DNA of 30,120 nucleotides from Welwitschia mirabilis (lineage: Eukaryota > Gnetophyta > Gnetopsida > Welwitschiales). Positions 1-8,410 of the stretch are shown in pieces. The stretch spans positions 56,236,593-56,266,712 of the forward strand of contig JBOZIK010000001.1 of assembly GCA_051453625.1 (NCBI GenBank), given 5' to 3'. Position 1 is the first letter of the stretch, and every line of letters starts with the position of its first letter. The translations under genes were made by a program, and so were the position numbers. Below the pieces are notes generated by a model. That model was not told the origin of the DNA and made no database searches. It saw only the letters and a program-made list of their open reading frames with translations.

Positions 1-83
1 CTTCCACATGTTTTGTAAGGATAAATGAGTTTCATCAATATATTAGATTAAACTTTTAAGTTAATAGAGATGAGCATTAAGAT

Positions 84-1192
84 ATGGAAGATGATCAACT
101 CAACTTAGATGAGGATTATAGTATTGAGTTAATAGAGTTATTTAAAGAGGAGAGGAATCAAGCAAAGAAACAATAGAATATCTTTCATCAAATAATAAGA
201 GCTTTCCTTTCTACAATCTTTCTAGTGATCTTTTTGAAGAATCTATCATCTTAGAAAAGAACAATGTTCCTTAACAAAACGAAAAAGAAGAAAATGAAAT
301 AATCAATCATAAAAAAAAGGAGATATAATCAAAGAAGAAATTATTCAAAATCACATTTTTGTCTTTAAAAAGAATGAACCACATCATCTTGAGGACTTGA
401 GTTCAAAAATCTCTCAACCTCTTCCTTGATAACTTCATGTGTGAAAAGTACTAAATTTTCCTTATTTAAAACTTTACCATGTGCTTTCATTAATTATTCT
501 TTTCCAAAACAAGATTTAGGATGTCTTAGAATTATTAATTGCAAAAAAACATATCTTCTTGATCCTAATTCATGTTTTCAATTAAAAGTTAAAGAGCTTC
601 TTAGGTATGTTAAATCCATTCTAATCTCTTATCCTAAGAAGTTTTTCACAAATATTTTTCCCACCTCCCATGTTCAATATCAAGCTTTGAATGCAATTTA
701 TGTTTCAAATCTTTTACATTATGAGTTTGATAAAAGATTATTTTTCCATGAGTTGTATGAATTTTTTATCTCTTACATTAATACTCATGGAAACAAATTG
801 TCATGTGCTCATTTGAAAAAGCCTTATCTTTTTAAAAATTCATTTTCTAAAATGAATAGTAGGAGACATTTTAGAAATCCTTCAAAAGCATATCAGAAAA
901 TTTCTTTGAGTTCCTTTTCAATGTCTTTTACAATGATACCCACAATACTGAAAATTTTCAGAAGAGATTATTTTTCAAAGACACTTATCATTCTTTTGTT
1001 TCTTATCTAAATTATGAAAATTGTGCTATCAAGTTATTATATTTTTATACTCTTTTCTTCCAATTGATTTTATTAAAAAATGATTGCATACCTTTCATGT
1101 TTTATCAATTGGTGAATATTTGGTTTGAACCTCCTTTTTCTGAAAATCTTAAAAAACTATGTCTCTTTTTGCTTTCTTTTTTTTTTCAATAA
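84..1192 (+). pseudogene. Broken unknown repeat-encoded protein, copy 1
   Basis: I do not recognise this protein. A possible start at 84 opens an acidic stretch (MEDDQLNLDEDYS) that hits a TAG after about 30 codons. The frame resumes with KPHHL-like residues near 380. It is then shifted by a one-base deletion near 426 relative to copy 2 (CCTCTTCC-TTG here, CCTCTTCCTTTG there). The best open stretch is 426-1010. It contains SFPKQDLG, YLLDPNSC and EFDKRLFFHELYEFFISY. After another shift near 930 the frame continues as FQKRLFFKDTYHSFVSYLN and ends with FYQLVNIWF before an AATAAA at about 1189. The same order of blocks appears at 6992-8410, so it was once coding. Function is unknown. It may be the accessory or gag-like ORF of a retroelement. 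Confidence 0.5.
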
Positions 1193-1343
1193 AAGTGTGT
1201 TTTAGATTTAGGATTTGAATTAAAGTTTTCTTAAAATTTTCCTTTTAGATTTTTATTTTTAGAGTCTTTATTTTTATTTTTTGATTTTAATTTTTATTTT
1301 TATTTATAGTACTCTACTTTTTGTATCTATAAAAATAAATAGT

Positions 1344-1373
1344 CATCTCCTCTATCGTTTCCATAGGGAGATG
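1344..1373. repeat. Dyad 1 in module X (hairpin-forming)
   Basis: CATCTCC (1344-1350) pairs with GGAGATG (1367-1373). CTAT (1352-1355) pairs with ATAG (1363-1366), leaving one bulged T and a 7-nt loop. The homologous position in the second X copy (2136-2177) has different bases but the same stem, bulge and stem layout. Confidence 0.55.
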
Positions 1374-1445
1374 GATGATAGTCCCTTTTGATAGTTTTTT
1401 AGTCTTTGGTTAATTTTTTATGTTTTATTTCTTTTTCTTATGTAT

Positions 1446-1483
1446 GTCATCCTCTATGTCATCTGGATGACGAGCAGGACGAC
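1446..1483. repeat. Dyad 2 in module X (nested GTCATC/GATGAC hairpin)
   Basis: The inner arms are GTCATC (1458-1463) and GATGAC (1466-1471), separated by TG. The outer arms are GTCATCCT (1446-1453) and AGGACGAC (1476-1483), with one G-T wobble. The same design recurs at 2255-2286, 8645-8680 and 8757-8795 in other copies. Confidence 0.6.
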
Positions 1484-1774
1484 AGTTAATAAGCTATTAA
1501 TTTTTATTTTCTATTATTTTGAGAAAATACATTTTTATGACTCTGTTGAGATTATTGACTTAACTACTTAAGAATTGTAGGAAGTAAATGGAAAAAATTT
1601 GGAATTTCATGAGCAAACCATCTAAATTTTCTCTTATATTTTTTCTTTAAAAATATTATTATGGCATTACTTAATCATTTTTCAAACTTAACTTATGTAT
1701 TTATTTCCATGACTAGTCTTTTGACTTGGGCATTTTAGTGGTAAGATTGGATTCACCCAATCTTAGGACATTCA

Positions 1775-1874
1775 NNNNNNNNNNNNNNNNNNNNNNNNNN
1801 NNNNNNNNNNNNNNNNNNNNNNNNNNNNNNNNNNNNNNNNNNNNNNNNNNNNNNNNNNNNNNNNNNNNNNNNNN
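1775..1874. other. Assembly gap, 100 N
   Basis: Exactly 100 N, a conventional placeholder size. The left flank ends at the X/Y border (GGACATTCA). The right flank restarts about 690 bp back, at the ORF tail, in another copy of module X. Confidence 0.98.
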
Positions 1875-1875
1875 T

Positions 1876-1980
1876 TGCATACCTTTCATGTTTTATCAAT
1901 TGGTGAATATTTGGTTTGGACCTCATTTTTCTGAAAATCTTGAAACCATGTCTCTTTTGCTTTCTTTCTTTTCTTTTTAA
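1876..1980 (+). pseudogene. C-terminal tail of the unknown repeat protein
   Basis: This is the last 34 codons only, open from the gap edge to a TAA at 1978-1980. It reads IPFMFYQLVNIWFGPHFSE and then a leucine- and serine-rich end. It matches the tails at about 1085-1192 and 8342-8410, which marks it as the conserved C-terminus of the unknown family. The upstream part lies in or before the N gap. An AATAAA-like sequence follows the stop at once. Confidence 0.5.
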
Positions 1981-2135
1981 TAAAAGTATGCTTTAGATTT
2001 AGGATTTGAATAAAAGTTTGCTTGCCTTACTATTTTCCTTTCAGTTTTCGATTTTCAGAGTCTCTATTTTTATTTTCTGTTTTTTGTTTTTTTTTCTGTT
2101 TGCAATTTTCTATTTTCTGTTTCCGTAATAATAAT

Positions 2136-2177
2136 CTGTTGTCTCACCTGTCGTCCCCACGATAAGGTGGACAACAG
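2136..2177. repeat. Dyad 1 in second X copy
   Basis: CTGTTGTC (2136-2143) pairs perfectly with GACAACAG (2170-2177). After one bulged T, CACCT (2145-2149) pairs with AGGTG (2165-2169). The loop is 15 nt. It occupies the homologous place of the 1344-1373 dyad but with changed bases on both arms. Confidence 0.6.
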
Positions 2178-2254
2178 TCAGCTTTGTAGAGTTTTCCAGC
2201 TTTTTAATAAATTTTTGTATTTTCTGATAATTTTTCTATTTATCTGTCTATGTA

Positions 2255-2286
2255 GTCCTTTCTCTCGTCTAGACGACGAGCAGGAC
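2255..2286. repeat. Dyad 2 in second X copy
   Basis: The centre is a perfect 12-bp palindrome, TCGTCTAGACGA (2265-2276). Outer arms GTCCT (2255-2259) and AGGAC (2282-2286) add to it. At the same place in X1 the core is TCATC-TG-GATGA, so an A-T pair has become a G-C pair with the stem kept. Confidence 0.6.
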
Positions 2287-3305
2287 GACAATCAATAAAA
2301 TGTTGATTTTTGTTTTCCTGTTATTTTAAGAAAATGCATTTTTATGGCTCTGTTGGGATTTCTGACTTGACTGCTTAAGAATTGAAGGAAGAAAATGGGC
2401 AAAAATTTGGAATTTCACGAGCAAACCGTTTGAATTTTCTCTTTTCTTTGGAAGATCATTATGGCATACTTGACCATTTTTCAAATTTGACTTATGTATT
2501 TATTTCCATGACTAGTCTTTTGACTTGGGCATTTTAGTGGTAAGATTGGATTCACCCAATCTTAAGACATTTACACATTCATAAACTTTAATTGAAGGAA
2601 GATGCTTTATTTTTTATGTTTTTCTCAATTGTAAAAAGTTATTAGATTGTTTAAAAGTATTCTTTTCTATCTTAGTCTAATGACTTCCACCTTTATCTTT
2701 TGGAGTGTTTAGTCATGTGGAATGTTGGTTTTATTTATAAAAAAAAGTGAACAAATACCATGATGTTTTATGTTTCTATCTCAAAAATAAGGTTTTCATG
2801 TTGTTCTACCACAAGTACACTGAAGCAAATATTTTCGAAAGGAGCCTTTGGTAGTATAATATGGTAGCTATGGAAACTCCACTGGGAGGTCAGTTGGCCA
2901 GGCTTCATGGGTTCTTACTTCTCTGATAGTGGTTGCACTCCCCTCATCATGGGTAGTAAATTTGTATTTATACTTTAAGGCTATGGGATTAGTGGTATTC
3001 CTGGTATCATCAGAGGCATTGCTTATTTCCTAGACTCTTAGTATTTCAACATGATCATTTCATTTCTTGAGATTTTGGTGTTTGTTTTGATATAACAATA
3101 GGAGAGTTCATTTTTTTAATTAATTCTTTCGTCTAATCATTCATTATTTAAATCATTTTACTTTAGCATCATTATAATCACTACCTTATTAAATAGAATT
3201 TGTGTACATTAAGTTACACATTTTTCATATCAAGTGATGTTATGATTACTTTCATTAGAAATTGCTAGGTTAAAATGTTAGAGTGGTGAGCTATCTTTTG
3301 TTTAT

Positions 3306-3537
3306 NNNNNNNNNNNNNNNNNNNNNNNNNNNNNNNNNNNNNNNNNNNNNNNNNNNNNNNNNNNNNNNNNNNNNNNNNNNNNNNNNNNNNNNNNNNNNNN
3401 NNNNNNNNNNNNNNNNNNNNNNNNNNNNNNNNNNNNNNNNNNNNNNNNNNNNNNNNNNNNNNNNNNNNNNNNNNNNNNNNNNNNNNNNNNNNNNNNNNNN
3501 NNNNNNNNNNNNNNNNNNNNNNNNNNNNNNNNNNNNN
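3306..3537. other. Assembly gap, 232 N
   Basis: 232 N, apparently an estimated size. The left flank ends with GAGCTATCTTTTGTTTAT, which is the end of module Y (the same string ends Y2 at 4212). The right flank restarts at the X/Y border with TTAGGATATTCA. Confidence 0.98.
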
Positions 3538-4592
3538 TTAGGATATTCATAAATCTATGAACTTCAATTGAAGGAAGATGCTTTATTTTTTTTATACTTT
3601 TCTCAATGGTGAAAGGGTCTTAGATTGTTTAAGTATTCTTTTCTATCCTAATCTTTTGACTTTCACCTTTGTCTTTAGAGTGTTTGGTCATGTTGGAATG
3701 TTTTATTTAAAAAAGAAAAAAAAAAGAAGAATAAAAAAAAATAAAGGCCATGATGTTTTATATTTTAAACTCAAAAATATGATCACTATGATATCCTACT
3801 ATAAGTACACTGGGGCAAATATTTCTGAGAGAAGCCTTTTGCAGTGTAATATGATAGCTGTGGAAACTCTACTAGGAGGTTAATTAGCCATGCTTTGTAG
3901 GTCCTTACCTCTCTGATAGTGGTTTCACTCCCCTCATCATGGGTAATAAAGTTGTATTTAAAACTTTGAGGCTATGGGATTAGTGATGTTCTCGGTGTCA
4001 TCAGAGGCATTGCTTGTTTCCTAGACTCTTGGTCTTTGGTCTGATCATTCATTGTTTAAAGCATATTACTCTAGCATTGTCATAATTACTGCCTTATTAA
4101 ATAGATTTTTTGTAAATTAAGTCATCCATTTTTCACATCAAGTAATGTTATGATGACTTTCATTGGAAATTGCTAGGTTAAAATGTTAGAGTGGTGAGCT
4201 ATCTTTTGTTTATATTATCTTATGCCCATTCTTCTTGTTTTCTTTTATGGTTTTATTAATTATTTCAAAGTCATTCCATATTTTCTTAACATATTTTTCT
4301 ATTTTAGTTTTTAATAAAAGGAAATTTTTGGTTTATATTATGTTATTTTTTAGATTTTTAGTGTTGTAAAGTGCTACTCATATTCTTTTTATGGTGAAAT
4401 ACTTTTTGTTCACTCTTTTCTTTACCTATTAGAATATTTTATATCTCTATATTTTTCAAACATGACTTTACTCAGCTTTGCACTTTGTTTTAAAAAATGT
4501 TATTCTCATTTTCATTTTCTATCTTCCTTCTCCTGTTTACCTTCTTTTGCTTTATTTTTCAATATGCGATATGTTGCTTTTTCTTTATTTAT

Positions 4593-4626
4593 GGGGATTT
4601 GAGGGGAGGAGGAGGAAGGTGGGGGA
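4593..4626 (+). other. Purine-rich tract (possible polypurine tract)
   Basis: GGGG, then TTT, then a run of G and A with several GG/GGGG groups, ending TGGGGGAA. It stands out in T-rich surroundings and lies about 700 bp upstream of the LTR-like TATA box at 5327. A polypurine tract just upstream of a 3' LTR would look like this, but no clear LTR start (TG) follows. Z3 lacks the tract. Confidence 0.3.
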
Positions 4627-5326
4627 ATCCATTTTCATGATTCATTTTAAAATTTTGAACTTAATTCAAATCTTTTATGACATAAAATTTTCAAATTTTT
4701 TTATACATATTATGCAGTACTTGTCATTTATCTATATGATTTGCTTTATAAGCCTATTATTATGATTTCTAGATTATCTTTTAAAAAATAAATTGACTTG
4801 TAATTATGGTTTTTCCACCTGGTTTTTATTAGGGACTGATAAAGGCTAAGTAAGGGGCTATGTTGTGCTATCAATTTACGGTTATTTAATAGGTTTTATG
4901 GTTGTTTTACAGGACTTTTATACAGGTTTAAGTGCAATTCTAAGGATTTTGGAGATACAAGAGGAAATCTCAGAAAAGTGTAGTTATTATCCAAAATGGA
5001 TGAATTAAAGGTAATTTCTGATGAATAAAGCTTTTTATGATAAAACTTCTAACTTTTTCCTCTAAAAAAATATTATAAAAAACTGTCATCCCCTCCATCA
5101 TCCACATGATATGCAGGGCAAAAACTGCTTATGTGGACTACTGAGTCATCACTTTCAAGATATTTTATAATGTACTATCATCCCTCTTGTTTTTTAGATG
5201 ACAATCTAGATGAAACTAACATGTAACTGTCACTGACAGATTCTCTCAGCCATTTTGTTTATTTTTGATCTCTTAATGAGCGCATGTAATTACAACTTCT
5301 GTCTATTCTTTTCTGTTATACTTTCT

Positions 5327-5336
5327 TATAAATAAG
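5327..5336 (+). promoter_or_regulatory. LTR-like TATA box, first copy
   Basis: TATAAATAAG, followed by GTCCCTATTC and later by GAGATCTATCTTAAG, a GGAGGGCT segment and an A/T-rich AATATAAATC stretch that could serve as a poly(A) region. The same order is found at 10,713-10,722. A TATA box about 200 bp before a poly(A)-like site is typical of the U3-R-U5 of plant LTRs. The LTR ends could not be fixed. Confidence 0.45.
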
Positions 5337-5573
5337 TCCCTATTCAACTCTCCTTCTCATCTTTGATGCATTAGAGATTCTTGTAACAGAAGAGCGAAGG
5401 ACAAGAGATCTATCTTAAGTGTTGCAGAAAAATGAGCACTTGGTGGAGGGCTGAGTATCTTCCATTAAGACTCGGCTATTTTGTAACCTGAATATTGTTA
5501 TCATTTTAATATAAATCTTGGTTTTATTTTCATGTTTTCATTGTAGGATTTCTTGTGTCTCATATAGTTTAAT

Positions 5574-5627
5574 GTTGCCCTTGATCTAGTGATAATTTCT
5601 TGGATGATATAGATTATCAAGGGCAAC
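5574..5627. repeat. Perfect 12-bp inverted repeat with 30-nt loop
   Basis: GTTGCCCTTGAT (5574-5585) and ATCAAGGGCAAC (5616-5627) are exact reverse complements. The homologous place in the other copy (about 10,926-10,978) keeps the loop almost unchanged but has lost most of the pairing. Confidence 0.7.
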
Positions 5628-5954
5628 CTTTGTTAAGGATGAAAAGCAAGGAGGGTTAGGATTATTTGCATTACATGTTAGTTTAGATTACATCTTAGCA
5701 TGGTACTTTTACTTTCTTACATTATTAATTATTTTCTGATTTCTAGTTTAATTACAAAAGCAACTTAAGTCTCATACTCATAGACTTTAATGAGATATGA
5801 CATTTTGAGTTACTCCCATTATATTAGTATGATGTATTATGTAGAATATCTATTTTAATTATTAATAAAAATATTTCTTTGAATATAAAAGCTTGTATTA
5901 ATACACACTACAATAATGACAGTCTTGTTTTCTAACTTTTTTTCTCTCTATTCT

Positions 5955-5964
5955 NNNNNNNNNN
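5955..5964. other. Assembly gap, 10 N
   Basis: A ten-N placeholder. TTCT occurs on both sides, so the true gap may be zero or negative. Confidence 0.95.
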
Positions 5965-6330
5965 TTCTGAATTCCAATTCTATTTTTGTTTTCTTTGTTT
6001 TTATGTGTGTCATTCCTTCTGTCATTCCCATGACAGATCGGATGATCTTGTTGTTTTTTATTTGTTATTTTTTATTTACAGGTACTATGGAATTATCAGT
6101 CTAGAAAAAGACTTATCAGAGGAAGAAAAAAAGAGGTGAGGGGGGAGGGGAGCTACTAATAAAAGAAAGTATTAGAGAAGGACTATTCAGTTTCAACATA
6201 GAATTAGGAATGCAAACTCGAGGTGCATATATTATTTTTCTTCTGAGCTCATTTTATTTATATTAAAACTCAATCCTCTCTGAGACCTTGTCTTCATCTT
6301 AGATTAGATTTTCTTCTTTCTATTCTTCTC
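5965..6330 (+). repeat. Fragment resembling module X, then purine-rich DNA
   Basis: The first 100 bp resemble the dyad-bearing part of X (TTTATGTGTGTCATTCC, then a hairpin at 6019-6036). At 6121-6152 a nearly pure purine run follows (GGAAGAAAAA up to GGGGGAGGGG). The rest is AT-rich with no gene seen. This is the junction between the first and second copies of the repeated element. Confidence 0.4.
6019..6036. repeat. Dyad of the GTCATC family in X-like fragment
   Basis: CTGTCAT (6019-6025) pairs with ATGACAG (6030-6036) around TCCC, a perfect 7-bp stem. It is followed by GATCGGATGATC, like the right outer arm in other copies. Confidence 0.55.
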
Positions 6331-6991
6331 AAAAATGAATAGAGATATAAAAACTCTTAATAAGATTTATGCTGGAAAAAAAGAGAAGAAGACCCTGATG
6401 TTTATAACAGTAAGATACTTCAAGAACTTTTTGCTGAAAAAGAAGAAAAGAATTCAAGAAGGATGATAATAAAACACTTAGAGATCTTTTTGTAGAAAAA
6501 GGGAGACCAACACAAAAAAATGTTGAAAGTAGGGATTGGACCCATTTCTATTTTTAACCATCTTATTAGTTCCCCTTTCCTTTTTAAAATCCATATAGAA
6601 CTAATCATGAAAATCTTAGGGATTCAACCTCATACAATCACTCTTACCCATCCCATTCATCTCTCATGAACTATTATGAAGAAAAAAAATCATCCAAAGA
6701 AAAAAAATGATGAATTAAATATGCAAAAGCATAGAGAACACCAATAAAAGACTAAAAAAGTTGGTTGAGACCTTTTAACAAAATAGTCCACAAAATCAAG
6801 AATCTCTTCTAATGCAAAATATTTAAAACTATTCTTATTCATCTTACCTTGAGGAAAATGAAAATAATTTAGAAATGAATCATAATGATTTTTATTTTCA
6901 AAGTAAGAATAAAATTTTAGATCAAACTTCATCATCCTACTCATTAGGAGATGAGTAAAAGGGAGATAATCACAATTCAATTATATATTTT
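6331..6991 (+). other. Possible N-terminal remnant of second element copy; no clear gene
   Basis: An ATG at about 6335 reads MNRDIKTLNKIYAG and then breaks. In another frame short stretches such as VYNSKILQELFAEKEEK (about 6397-6447) look coding, being charged and A-rich, but no long frame holds. Open frames on the minus strand at 6420-6608 and 6690-6980 are low-complexity and unsupported. This may be the 5' part of the unknown reading frame. The equivalent part of copy 1 lies outside the window, so conservation cannot be tested here. Confidence 0.25.
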
Positions 6992-8410
6992 AACAATAAA
7001 GATGAGGATGACTATTTAGATGATGATGTTGATGTATTAGAAAACCATTCATTGGATGAATAATACATTCATGAAAAATCTAAAAAATTTTTAATCTATG
7101 ATAAAAATGATGATCACATTTTCTCTTCTAATGGAAACAACAATATACAACAAGATGATGATAATAGTGAATAAAAAGAATATGACATTAAAATCTTAGA
7201 TCATATTCCAAACTTTCACATATGTATAAGGATGAAGTAGTTCTACCAATGCTAGAGCTCAAATTTTGAAATTAAGGGGAATGAACATTGAAATAGAATC
7301 AATGAAAAATGATCAACTCAACTTAAATGAGGATTACAGTTTGGAGTTAATAGAATTATTTAGATAGGAAGAGAAATCAAACTAAGAAACATTAGAATAT
7401 CTTTCACCAAATGATGAAAACAATGAGAGCCTCCCTTTTTATAATCTTTCTAATGATCTTTTTAAAGAATTCACCAACTTGAAAAAGAAAAAAAAATCCT
7501 CAACAAAATGAAAAAGAATAGCAAGAAATAATCAATCATAAAGAAGAAGGAGATATAATAAATGAAGGAATTATTCAAATAAGTAGCTCTTGAAATCACA
7601 TTTTTGTCTTTAAAAATAATAAACCACATCATCTTGAGAAATTGAGTTTAAAAATCACCCAGCCTCTTCCTTTGAAAACCTCATGTGTAAAAAGTAACAT
7701 CTTTTCCTCATTTGCAAAGTTAACTCCACCATGTACTTCCATTATTTATTCTTTTCCAAAACAAAATTTGGGATATCTTGGAACTCTTAATTTAGAAAAA
7801 TCATATCTTCTTGCTCCCAATTCATGTTTGAAATTAAATGTTAAAAAGCTTATTAAATATGTAAAACCTATATTAATACTTACCTAAGAAATTTGTTACA
7901 AATCCTTAGATCTTAAATAATGTCTTCCATATTCATTATCAAGCTTTAAATGTAATTTATGCTTCAAATCCTTCATATCATGAGTTTGATAAAAGATTGT
8001 TTTTCTATGAGTTGTATGAATTTTTCATCTCTTATCTTGCTGCTAATTCTTGTGAAAATAAAAATTCATGTACTCATGCAAATTGGAAACAACCTTATCT
8101 TATTAAGAATCTATGTCTTAAATCAAAACATTTTAGAGAACCTTCAAAATCATTTTGGAAACTTTCTTTAAGTCCCTTTTTAAATTCCTTTTACCCTGAT
8201 ACTCAAGATTCACAAAGTTTTTATAAGAGATTATTTTTTAATGACATTTATCATTTCTTCATCTCTTATTTGAATTTTAAAATTTGTGCTATCTAGGTAT
8301 TATCTTTTCAGTCTCTCTTCTTCCAATTGATTCTACTTAAAAATGATTACATACATTTCATGTTTTATCAATTGGTGAATATTTGGTTTGGACCTCATTT
8401 TTCTAAAAGA
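6992..8410 (+). pseudogene. Broken unknown repeat-encoded protein, copy 2
   Basis: This is colinear with 84-1192 but begins further upstream with a strongly acidic stretch (NNKDEDDYLDDDVDVLENH), broken by stops. It then reads NDQLNLNEDYSLELIELF, shifts frame, and reads NHIFVFKNNKPHHLEKL. Next come the open stretch 7642-7887 (PLPLKTSCVK, SFPKQNLGYLG, YLLAPNSCLKL) and the stretch 7979-8296 (EFDKRLFFYELYEFFISYL, later FYKRLFFNDIYHFFISYLN, ICAI). It ends near 8400 with FYQLVNIWFGPHF. The RLFF-x(2-3)-Y-x-FFISYL block occurs twice inside the protein, which suggests an internal duplication. Blocks conserved between copies despite stops and shifts show past protein-level constraint. Function is unknown, and no retroviral catalytic motif is seen in it. 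Confidence 0.5.

Larger units (their letters stand above)
1083..1774 (+). repeat. Repeat module X, first copy
   Basis: This begins in the tail of the unknown ORF (reading IPFMFYQLVNIWF) and continues as T-rich non-coding DNA. It matches 1875-2573 and 8342-9066 along its whole length at roughly 80-90% by eye. Shared landmarks are the ORF tail, two dyads (1344-1373 and 1446-1483), the string GAGCAAACCATCTAAATTTT, and a closing GGTAAGATTGGATTCACCC. The copy ends exactly at an N gap. Confidence 0.75.
1875..3305 (+). repeat. Modules X and Y on an inserted contig (second copy)
   Basis: This segment lies between two N gaps and repeats module X (1875-2573) followed by module Y (2574-3305). Y1 shares with Y2 (3538-4212) and Y3 (9067-9815) the strings AAGGAAGATGCTTTATTTT, AAGTACACTG, GGAGCCTT, CATCATGG and CATCAGAGGCATTGCTT. 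X1 and X2 differ at enough sites that they are different copies or old alleles, not the same read set. The segment spans just the interval that would otherwise be missing between the two outer contigs. Confidence 0.75.
3538..5900 (+). repeat. Modules Y (3538-4212) and Z (4213-5900), first copy
   Basis: Y2 is colinear with Y1 and Y3. Z1 is colinear with 9816-11,090, sharing ATGGTTT, CAAAGTCATT, GGACTTTTA, AGGTTTA, GTGCAATTCTAAGGATTTTGG, the TATA box segment and the end GGGCAACCTTTGTTAAGG. Z1 carries about 240 bp absent from Z3 around the purine-rich tract at 4593-4626. Together with X1 the three modules make one complete copy of the non-coding tail, about 4 kb, if the inserted contig is removed. 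No coding sequence is supported here; small open frames at 3578-3883 and 4478-4765 are not conserved in the other copies. Confidence 0.7.

Noticed and set aside
3002-3025. TGGTATCATCAGAGGCATTG as a tRNA-iMet primer-binding site in module Y
   Set aside because: It needs a three-base insertion to match TGGTATCAGAGC, has no LTR end before it, and the other two copies (GGTGTCATCAGAGG, GGTGTTATCAAAGG) fit less well.
6420-6980. Two minus-strand open frames (62 and 96 codons)
   Set aside because: A/T-driven low complexity (poly-Phe tail from an A-run), no motif, and opposite to the direction of the repeated element's reading frame.
7959-8171. Plus-strand open frame of 70 codons rich in Leu and Ile
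   Set aside because: A shifted shadow of the frame carrying EFDKRLFFYELYEFFISYL, which is the one conserved in copy 1.
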